Source: Galactobacillus timonensis (GTDB taxonomy: Bacteria > Bacillota_I > Bacilli_A > Erysipelotrichales > Erysipelotrichaceae). From it: a stretch of 18,786 nt of DNA. Every line of letters begins with the position of its first letter. Position 1 is the first letter of the stretch. Location: NCBI RefSeq assembly GCF_900240265.1, contig NZ_LT964742.1:1-18786 (forward strand), in the 5' to 3' direction. Below, piece after piece: positions 13,288 to 18,786 of this stretch. A program made the translations under genes and the position numbers. The notes beneath the pieces were generated by a model that was given only the letters and a program-made list of their open reading frames with translations, ran no database searches and was not told where the DNA came from.

Positions 13288-14699
13288 TAATAGAACACTC
13301 TCTGCTTCCGGCGCTCTTTCGTCTTTCGACAGCTCCAGAAGGCAAAAATCATTGATTCCATCAGGGATACATCAACGTTTTCCTTGATGGATTTGTAGCC
13401 AAAACCACCGTTTGATCCAATTGCACGGCGCTGGACGTTCGTGACCGACTGCGTGAGCGATGGCTGTCCTCTGTGACATATCAGTTTCTGATCGAGATTC
13501 TGCTGGAACAATGCGTTTGCCTCAATGACTTCACTGACCTTTGGAATGATCGGCGGCTTCTTGATGCCAGCGTCTTTCATCGCATCCATGAGCATCTGCT
13601 GTCCGCTTTGGCCATCGATCACGACGTTCTCAAGATCAGCTTTCTTCAGGAAACGAATTATCCAACCAAGACCATTGCGCTGCGGCTGACAGTCAATGCC
13701 TTCAACGAAGATCGCATCACTGTATGTTTTCACTGCAATGCTCAGGGAAACATTCTTCCCATCTGCACTGAAGCGGATTCCGGCATACAGCTTTCCTCTG
13801 AACTTCGGCAACGTGTCTACTTTCAGCTCATTCCACTGATTCTCAGAGATTGCTGATCTCAGGTTCTGTGTTGTCCAGTACCCAAGACGCTGGATGTTGA
13901 AATCAAGCTCATTCGTTCCGATCTCATCAGCAATGATGCGCTCGGTCAGGATCGTTCCGAGCGATGGATTTGTTTCGTACCAGGCATCGACATCGTGAAC
14001 ATCTGTCAGATGGTCAACAGACCATTCCTCCCAGCAGGCGTCTTTCTTATCTCCCGAAAAGATCGCCTTCCGTAGATTCATGAATACCGTACCTGATGAT
14101 ACCGGTGTAGGCGGTGTCCCGCATAGCAAAGTCTGTGGATTATGGGAGGACGATATAACATACTTCAGCGTTGTTTCCTGATCGTCCTGATATTCCTGGG
14201 CTTCATCAATCACCAGAAGATCGAATCCTTCACCAAGGCCTCCCTTTGACGTTCGTGTGCGAAAGCTGCATTTCCCTTTCGTGCCTATCATCTCGATACG
14301 TTCAAGGCCATACTGCCGGTAGGAATCGAAGTCTTCTTTTTCCTTGTAACCGCAGGCTGTCAAAGCATCATACAGACGCTGGAATGCGCTGGAAGACGTT
14401 GGAGTGCGATGTGCTGTATGCAGAATGGTTTCTCCATTCATCAATCCGTACAGCTCGCGCATGACAACGACTTCGTTCTTTCCGTTTCGACGTGGAACAG
14501 CATATCCAAACTTAGTATGCACCCACAGATCTTCGGAATTGTAAGCCAGCATGTCATAGATCAGAAGCCTCTGCCAGTCCATAGCCTTGCGGCCTGTCTT
14601 CTCGTACAGATCAACAGCTTCCTGTCCGTGCGTTTGCGTATATGGAAGAACAACGGATGCGGTGGGAGTCTGGCGACCTAATCGCTTAGGTGCTGCCAT
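13287..14699 (-). CDS. terL: Terminase large subunit
   Basis: 470 residues, ATG at 14699 with AGGAGG upstream. The ATPase has a Walker A-like PRRNGKN at residues 69-75 and a Walker B LLVIDEAQEY with D166-E167, followed by the coupling motif region SSHNPQTLLCGTPP. The C-terminal nuclease domain shows acidic positions in RFSADGKNVSLSIAV (about 310), NVVIDGQSG (about 355) and the final DVSLMESMIFAFW. This is the Terminase_1/HK97-like lineage that packages DNA into the prohead. It is placed after portal and MuF, not before them as usual, and stands alone between a divergent plus-strand gene and its own terminator. No small subunit was recognised next to it. Confidence 0.93.
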   Translation of the reverse strand: MAAPKRLGRQTPTASVVLPYTQTHGQEAVDLYEKTGRKAMDWQRLLIYDMLAYNSEDLWVHTKFGYAVPRRNGKNEVVVMRELYGLMNGETILHTAHRTPTSSSAFQRLYDALTACGYKEKEDFDSYRQYGLERIEMIGTKGKCSFRTRTSKGGLGEGFDLLVIDEAQEYQDDQETTLKYVISSSHNPQTLLCGTPPTPVSSGTVFMNLRKAIFSGDKKDACWEEWSVDHLTDVHDVDAWYETNPSLGTILTERIIADEIGTNELDFNIQRLGYWTTQNLRSAISENQWNELKVDTLPKFRGKLYAGIRFSADGKNVSLSIAVKTYSDAIFVEGIDCQPQRNGLGWIIRFLKKADLENVVIDGQSGQQMLMDAMKDAGIKKPPIIPKVSEVIEANALFQQNLDQKLICHRGQPSLTQSVTNVQRRAIGSNGGFGYKSIKENVDVSLMESMIFAFWSCRKTKERRKQRVFY

Positions 14700-14761
14700 C
14701 GTTCCTCCTATCCGTTATCCGTTTCCTTCGGTGGTCTGAATATCTTTCTCATATTCCTCCT

Positions 14762-14770
14762 TGATATACT
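14762..14770 (+). promoter_or_regulatory. Extended -10 promoter-like motif for the plus-strand gene
   Basis: TGA followed by TATACT is a good extended -10 element, ending 23 bases before the ATG at 14794, with GGAG at 14782-14785 between. No convincing -35 is seen. It would let the plus-strand gene be transcribed independently of the late operon. Confidence 0.5.
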
Positions 14771-14793
14771 TTTTGTGAATTGGAGAATGTACT

Positions 14794-15132
14794 ATGACCA
14801 AATCGATATCATCAAGAAAAATTGATAGAGTCATGGATAAGATTATTCAAAATCCGCAAATGACAATTGAGGATTTAAATGACATTGCCGCAACACCAGA
14901 TGGCAAAAGATCACTCGAAACGCTGAAGGCAATGCATGCAATCAGCTATAAAGTTTCTTTCAGCGGCCCTATTTATGACTTGAAAATTCTTGATGAAGGA
15001 ATTCTTTACTTTTATAAGAAAAGGCAGCAGATGATGGGGTTCTGGAAAGGCTTTCTTACTGGTATCATTTCTACTGTTACAGCCGGGATCATAATGAACC
15101 TGATCATGAAAGTCATCACTGCCATATTTTGA
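14794..15132 (+). CDS. Plus-strand cargo gene: small membrane protein, 112 aa
   Basis: This is the only gene on the plus strand. GGAG lies 8 bases before the ATG. The N-terminus is basic and helical (MTKSISSRKIDRVMDKIIQN), followed by a helical segment (TIEDLNDIAATPDGKRSLET, LKAMHAISYK), and there is one clear C-terminal transmembrane helix (GFLTGIISTVTAGIIMNLIM, residues about 85-106) with a very short end, so the soluble part is probably cytoplasmic. By hand count about 38% G+C over 14821-15120, well below the flanking head genes, consistent with an acquired gene. Family unknown. The opposite orientation and its own promoter-like motif suggest expression during lysogeny, for example superinfection exclusion or host modification; that role is inference. 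Confidence 0.75.
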   Translation: MTKSISSRKIDRVMDKIIQNPQMTIEDLNDIAATPDGKRSLETLKAMHAISYKVSFSGPIYDLKILDEGILYFYKKRQQMMGFWKGFLTGIISTVTAGIIMNLIMKVITAIF

Positions 15133-15232
15133 TTGTCACCAGAACACAAAAAGGAACTGAGACCGCAAATCCCAGCAATAACCCAATTGCCCAGTATATT
15201 TTTTGCTTTCTGTTCTCCATATCTTCATCCAT
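15116..15232 (-). CDS. Possible tiny membrane protein, 38 aa (doubtful)
   Basis: A frame beginning MDEDMENRKQKIYWAIGLLL and containing one predicted membrane span (GLLLGFAVSVPFCVLV) runs from 15232 to 15116, overlapping the 3' end of the plus-strand gene by 17 bases. The start is directly after the T-run of the terminator at 15234-15254, with no clear SD, so a transcript would need its own start or readthrough. The charged N-terminus plus single span is protein-like, but size makes chance possible. Confidence 0.3.
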   Translation of the reverse strand: MDEDMENRKQKIYWAIGLLLGFAVSVPFCVLVTIKIWQ

Positions 15233-15233
15233 C

Positions 15234-15254
15234 AAAAAAGCACCCGAAGGTGCT
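15234..15254 (-). terminator. Intrinsic terminator after the immunity gene
   Basis: Minus-strand AGCACC, TTCG tetraloop and GGTGCT, followed by TTTTT (15238-15234). It lies 35 bases after the stop of the immunity-like gene and would end the portal-MuF-immunity transcript. Confidence 0.8.
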
Positions 15255-15288
15255 CAATTTATTAACTTTTGAATCATCTAATGCAATA

Positions 15289-15567
15289 TTATGCAGGTTC
15301 TACTCTATCAATTTCAGCTTTCAATTCCTTATACAATTCATCGACAGGTGTTTTGTCCCAAAAAGATTCACCCGGATCAAAATCATATCCTTCTTTTGCT
15401 TTTTCGATGCTCGGACAGTATTCAGCAGTAATTACTTCGATTGGACTTAAATGGAGTACATGAAAAAGTGCACCATGTTTATTAACAAACGTTGCAAGGT
15501 CTCCACCGATATCAATTTCTTGATAATCATTTCTTATTCGTTGCGCCAATTCCGCCATTGTGTCCAT
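15289..15567 (-). CDS. Probable immunity protein for the MuF toxin domain, 92 aa
   Basis: The ATG at 15567 lies inside the 3' end of the MuF gene (41-base overlap), with GGAG 9 bases upstream. The protein is small and acidic: MDTMAELAQRIRNDYQEID, then LATFVNKHGALFHVLHL and a Trp/Asp/Glu-rich C-terminus (FWDKTPVDELYKELK). It has no signal or membrane segment. Its position directly after a capsid protein with a toxin-like end, and the contrast in composition (about 35% G+C by hand count over 15301-15540), fit an immunity protein that neutralises the toxin in the producing lysogen. No immunity family recognised by name. An unrelated small protein is the alternative. Confidence 0.65.
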   Translation of the reverse strand: MDTMAELAQRIRNDYQEIDIGGDLATFVNKHGALFHVLHLSPIEVITAEYCPSIEKAKEGYDFDPGESFWDKTPVDELYKELKAEIDRVEPA

Positions 15568-16675
15568 CGAATTCTACTCCATCTAAAGTATACCATTTCT
15601 GCACATCTTGTTTGCTTAATCTGTAATAAGCTCCTCCGTGATGAGATCTTTCACTTGGATGATATCTGAATGTACCGTCGCCTCCAAAGAGCGCGCGATA
15701 CCCTCCTCCGCTTTCAAAAGGAACTCCTTTGTAATCTCCCTGCCCAAGCGAGTCAAGTACAGTCACACCATGTGATTCTAAAGCTGTCTTTAGGGATGAA
15801 GGTGTATAGTCTGCCAAAACGGTTGGATCCTGCAAAATAACATCATGAAGACGATTAGCTCCCTGCCGTGTTAACTCGGCTTCAAACTCTCTTTGACGTG
15901 GTGTTCTTAAACTGGATCCGATGTTATCTCCAGATTGAGCGAAACTGATTCTTTGATTTCTTTCCGTTTCTGTGATATCGCTCCAGCTGTTGGCCTGCCA
16001 GTCGCCTTTACCCTGCCGAAATACGCCTCTCTTGGTTTTGTAGGTAATGATGCACCCGCATCCCGGATGACGCTCAAACATACCTCTGGCATAGGCTTCT
16101 TTATACGGAACATCGGTACCACATCTTGCCTTGCACCACTGGCAGTCTTCCCCGCCGCCCTTATCCGTTGTATGCACTCCTACATCGTCGTACTCTCTGG
16201 AAACAAGTACTTCAACACCTGAATTGCTGGCGAAGTCTGCGCTTCTTCGTTCGCTGTCATCTGCGTAGCGCTGTGATTGAAGAACAATGTCATACTTCAG
16301 CGCATTCAACCCTTCCTGAACATCTTCATACCCACTCAACTTGGTTGCAAAAACAGCCGCAGTACTTACGTATGCAGCTGTCGAAGGATTCAAACCAAAA
16401 CCGGAAGATTCGTTCGCGGATTTCTGCGCTGTTTGCGATGCGTTCTCAACCGCCTGATAATTTTCACGGAAAACGGTATCAAGCATTTCTTCTTCGGAGC
16501 CGCCCAGATCATCCGCTCTATCCTGCAGCGTTTCAACCGACAGCTCACCAGCGCGAATACTGTATTTCTGCAATGCTGAAAGATCTCCGCCTGCAACCGT
16601 CTTCCGTATCTGCTTTAACTGACTGTCATTCTGCAGCTTGCGGCGGTATGCTTCTCGAATTTCATTTGCATCCAT
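15527..16675 (-). CDS. MuF-type minor head protein with C-terminal toxin-like domain
   Basis: 382 residues, start shared with the portal stop. Residues about 1-215 are the minor capsid part, ending in the Cys/His motif CxxC near 178-181 and ERHPGCGC at 201-208, as in MuF/phage head morphogenesis proteins. After a polar linker (about 216-260), residues 265-382 form a separate domain with GVPFESGGGYRALFGGDGTF, then FRYHPSERSHHGGAYYRL and DGVEFDGHNGG. The Gly-rich YHP/SHHGGAYY pattern is reminiscent of C-terminal polymorphic toxin domains, with H339, H345 and H346 as possible catalytic residues. Such MuF toxins are packaged in phage heads and probably delivered on infection. Toxic activity is inference; the immunity-like gene downstream supports it. 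Confidence 0.85.
   Translation of the reverse strand: MDANEIREAYRRKLQNDSQLKQIRKTVAGGDLSALQKYSIRAGELSVETLQDRADDLGGSEEEMLDTVFRENYQAVENASQTAQKSANESSGFGLNPSTAAYVSTAAVFATKLSGYEDVQEGLNALKYDIVLQSQRYADDSERRSADFASNSGVEVLVSREYDDVGVHTTDKGGGEDCQWCKARCGTDVPYKEAYARGMFERHPGCGCIITYKTKRGVFRQGKGDWQANSWSDITETERNQRISFAQSGDNIGSSLRTPRQREFEAELTRQGANRLHDVILQDPTVLADYTPSSLKTALESHGVTVLDSLGQGDYKGVPFESGGGYRALFGGDGTFRYHPSERSHHGGAYYRLSKQDVQKWYTLDGVEFDGHNGGIGATNKK
15587..15595 (-). promoter_or_regulatory. Extended -10 promoter-like motif before the immunity gene
   Basis: Minus-strand TGG followed by TATACT stands 19 bases before the immunity ATG, inside the MuF coding region. No clear -35 is present, and the predicted start site falls near the SD. 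It could let immunity be made in a lysogen when the late operon is silent. Confidence 0.35.
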
Positions 16676-17925
16676 CAGAAGCCACCGTTATTTGTGTTAT
16701 CTGAATCCAACCCGGTAAGATCGCGCATGTTCTGATCGCCAAAATAGCCTGGGACAGCCTGATTAACTTTAACAGCCGCATCCCCAATCGCCGCAATAGC
16801 CGCCGCATCCGGTTCGAATACCGGCTCCCACATTGGTGTTGTCTGATACAGCTGGTTACGCTTATACGGATATTTATCTCGTATGCATGCGGCAAGATAA
16901 CCGGCATTAAGGAAGCCGACACCAAACGAGCGCTCTGCTTTCTTTGCCATCAGGCGGAGACTTTCATGTGATGCCTTGATCGCATCATAGCTTGAAGGAT
17001 TCGCTGTGCTGAATCCAAGATCATCAAGCGTTAGCCCTGTCTCGCCGGCGAACAGAGACGCATACGTTCTGATTTCATCAGCATAAGGCGTTAGCTGCGC
17101 CTGTTGGAACTGACCGATTGTAGGATTCGGAACGCTCTGATCCTCACTGCGGAAAATCTGTAGGAAACTAGAAAGAGACGCAACCTGCTTATCCATTGGA
17201 ACAGAATCAGGGTCCATACCAACAAGATATTTCTGAGGGAAGCTCGCAACTTCAGAACAGATGCACATGTTCATCAGCGCATCCTTCGTGTTATCCTGAT
17301 AGCTCATGCATGCCCGTGAAATGCGGCTGTGGCCAAACGGCCGAACCGAATCCGGGCGATTGATAATTGGAACCAGCAGCGGATATGGTGCGACATTTGT
17401 GAGCTCATAGGGAAGTAATCCACGCTCATAAATTTCTGTGACGCCTGCCGTAAAGTATGCCTCAATCATCGGCACCTCATGATCATCGCGTTTTAATACC
17501 GCATATCCTTCCTGCAGCATATTCGTGATCGGGTCGATAACACCAGTTGCATTTGCTCCATCAATCACCTGCAGACGCGGATTTCCATACTCATCTTCAG
17601 AGATGTAGATAAAGTCACACGAAGAAATCAGCGCGCCGAGGATCGCAGAATCATAGAGAACGTCGGAATTGTTCATCTCATAGATCTGTGTAAGGTTGAA
17701 ATTATCATTTCGGAATCCGCGGAACTGAAGACGATCCGCCAGAGAATCAACCGACTTCGTGCACCACCCACTGATCAGATTAAACTTTGACTGCATCGAG
17801 TGCGGGACCATCAAATTGCGCGGCGTATGCTGATCCTTCATCTCGTAATACTCATATCTTGTCAGCACCCGGCTGCGCTTACTGGCGAGCTTATTCCTCA
17901 GATATCCGATGCCTTTATAGTCCAT
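16675..17925 (-). CDS. Portal protein, SPP1 gp6-like
   Basis: 416 residues; GGAGG lies 6 bases before the ATG. The sequence has the portal pattern: an N-terminal region with LASKRSRVLTRYEYYEMKDQ, the wing/stem segment (WCTKSVDSLADRLQFRGF), VIDGANATGVID, VPIINRPDSVRPFGHSRISRA (about residues 190-210) and a C-terminal helical crown region LDDLGFSTANPSSYDAIKAS with ERSFGVGFLNAGYLAACI. Twelve copies would form the DNA channel at one head vertex. The stop overlaps the MuF start, so the two are translated together. It follows the HNH gene by about 110 bases. Confidence 0.9.
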   Translation of the reverse strand: MDYKGIGYLRNKLASKRSRVLTRYEYYEMKDQHTPRNLMVPHSMQSKFNLISGWCTKSVDSLADRLQFRGFRNDNFNLTQIYEMNNSDVLYDSAILGALISSCDFIYISEDEYGNPRLQVIDGANATGVIDPITNMLQEGYAVLKRDDHEVPMIEAYFTAGVTEIYERGLLPYELTNVAPYPLLVPIINRPDSVRPFGHSRISRACMSYQDNTKDALMNMCICSEVASFPQKYLVGMDPDSVPMDKQVASLSSFLQIFRSEDQSVPNPTIGQFQQAQLTPYADEIRTYASLFAGETGLTLDDLGFSTANPSSYDAIKASHESLRLMAKKAERSFGVGFLNAGYLAACIRDKYPYKRNQLYQTTPMWEPVFEPDAAAIAAIGDAAVKVNQAVPGYFGDQNMRDLTGLDSDNTNNGGF

Positions 17926-18036
17926 TGATTGCCTCCGTTCGCTTTGTTAGCGAGAAATATTCGCAGTACCGGGCGCTGTTGCGAGCAGCCCCTGGGATGG
18001 GGTCTACCCGCCCCATATCGTAAATGAATGTGTTTA

Positions 18037-18396
18037 TTAATTCTGATCGCTTCGGTAGGACGCCCAGTCCCGGCTCTGGGGAAGAACCCGGTTACCAATC
18101 GACTGATCAGGAATGTATTTCTTGTTCAGTACTTTGTCAGCTTTTGCCCTGTTGCATGCAAGATGAGCAAGCTGCATGTTGCCGATGTCTGACGGATGCC
18201 CGCCTTTGGCGATCGGGATGATGTGGTCAATCGTCGGAGACATCGGATCTGGGAACTTCAAGGAGAAATCCACTGGCCTTCCGCAGATCGCGCACACTGT
18301 CTGCGTCGCATAGATAATCTTCTTGTTCTTATCGAACGCAGCTCTGAAGTGCCCGTCTTTGTCCGGACGATTCCGCTTGTACTTACCCTGTCCCAT
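18037..18396 (-). CDS. Phage HNH endonuclease, 119 aa
   Basis: The motif layout is clear: a Zn-binding CAIC at residues 35-38, DH at 57-58 in PTIDHIIPIAKGG, N73, H78 and CNRAKAD at 81-87, forming the HNH nicking site with a second Cys supplying the zinc site. GGAGG lies 5 bases before the ATG. HNH proteins of this type sit next to terminase genes in cos-packaging phages such as HK97, where the enzyme works with the terminase at DNA cleavage. Here it stands before portal, with terminase three genes further on. Confidence 0.9.
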   Translation of the reverse strand: MGQGKYKRNRPDKDGHFRAAFDKNKKIIYATQTVCAICGRPVDFSLKFPDPMSPTIDHIIPIAKGGHPSDIGNMQLAHLACNRAKADKVLNKKYIPDQSIGNRVLPQSRDWASYRSDQN

Positions 18397-18418
18397 TTGT
18401 ACCTCCCCGGGTATCTCT

Positions 18419-18616
18419 CTAGATTTGCCTTATCCCGTGCTCCCTCTTCCACCACCGGCGGTACGGCTCACAGTTGCCAAACTGGATCATGTCCCAGCAC
18501 CGCGCCTCGCAAGTAGTGCATGGGCAGGATGCCAGCTGCTCGATGCGCCGGATGGCGTCTCTGTAGTCCGCATCTGACAGATGCGATAGATCATGCTCCT
18601 GATCGATGTCGGTCAT
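18419..18616 (-). CDS. Small Cys-rich protein, 65 aa
   Basis: ATG at 18616 with GGAGG 5 bases upstream; the longer frame to 18757 lies over a hairpin and is less likely. The protein begins MTDIDQEHDLSHLSDADYRD and has four Cys in CPCTTCEARCWD plus C in GNCEPYRRWWKREH, arranged like a small zinc-binding domain. No family recognised. It is the first gene in the late block visible here, 22 bases before the HNH gene, so it may be a regulator or packaging accessory. Confidence 0.65.
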   Translation of the reverse strand: MTDIDQEHDLSHLSDADYRDAIRRIEQLASCPCTTCEARCWDMIQFGNCEPYRRWWKREHGIRQI

Positions 18617-18626
18617 ACGTGCCTCC

Positions 18627-18682
18627 ACAAAAAGAAAGAGGCCGGGAAGACGTATGTCAGAAAAGGTGGATACCGGCCTCTT
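18627..18682 (-). terminator. Long-loop hairpin with T-rich tail upstream of the Cys-rich gene
   Basis: On the minus strand AAGAGGCCGG (18682-18673) is perfectly complementary to CCGGCCTCTT (18645-18636), with a 27-base loop, followed by a T-rich run (18635-18629). It lies between the right-edge region and the Cys-rich gene, so it could end an upstream transcript or act as an attenuator before the late genes. The segment to its right (18683-18786) holds no convincing gene. Confidence 0.6.
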
Positions 18683-18746
18683 ATCAAAGGAAAACGGCAG
18701 CCATCTTTCTGACCGCCGTTCTTCACGATATAAATATAAACCATCT

Positions 18747-18764
18747 ATTTGGAACATTTGGAAC
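18747..18764. repeat. Tandem 9-bp repeat
   Basis: The plus strand reads ATTTGGAAC twice in a row. It is in the AT-rich stretch near the right edge, upstream of the first late gene. It could be an operator, but two short copies prove little. Confidence 0.4.
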
Positions 18765-18786
18765 AGATTTAAAAAATATCAAAAAA

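Noticed and set aside
1..18786. CRISPR array, tRNA, rRNA, insertion sequence or att site
   Set aside because: No repeat-spacer pattern, cloverleaf, transposase or integrase was seen in any part of the window.

Overview
The window is the late (packaging, head, tail and start of lysis) region of a temperate-type siphophage or prophage, read almost entirely from the minus strand, so the functional order runs from the right edge to the left edge. Strong GGAGG ribosome-binding sites, an XkdX-type protein, a ReqiPepy6 Gp37-like tail protein and a DUF6273-type receptor protein point to a Bacillota (Firmicutes) host, probably a gut anaerobe. No integrase, attachment site, tRNA or rRNA is visible, so prophage versus free phage cannot be decided here.

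Layout in transcription order (minus strand): small Cys-rich protein (18616-18419), HNH endonuclease (18396-18037), portal (17925-16675), MuF-type minor head protein with a C-terminal toxin-like domain (16675-15527), probable immunity protein (15567-15289), a terminator, then an AT-rich pocket with the only plus-strand gene (14794-15132, small membrane protein). Large terminase (14699-13287, own terminator), scaffold, HK97-fold major capsid protein, five small connector/tail-completion genes, tail tube, tail chaperones gpG and gpGT joined by a -1 frameshift on A AAA AAC (9523-9517), tape measure, Dit, Gp37-like tail protein, collar-like baseplate protein, a 62-aa protein, a baseplate/fibre protein, and a DUF6273-like receptor protein (3089-2262). 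After this come a structured intergenic segment, the collapsed remains of a reverse-transcriptase gene (2092-1855), a run of tiny overlapping genes including xkdX, a terminator, and a CHAP endolysin cut by the left edge.

The most interesting points are: (1) a probable decayed diversity-generating retroelement, in which the receptor gene keeps an NNC-rich hypervariable tail while the adjacent RT gene has collapsed to its N- and C-terminal ends in different frames; (2) a capsid-borne MuF polymorphic toxin with an overlapping AT-rich immunity gene; (3) an AT-rich cargo pocket between head genes and terminase, in which two cargo genes each have an extended -10 promoter-like motif; (4) the frameshifted tail chaperone, legible to the base; (5) an internal translation start in the endolysin. 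Terminase lies after portal and MuF instead of before them, and no small terminase subunit was recognised.
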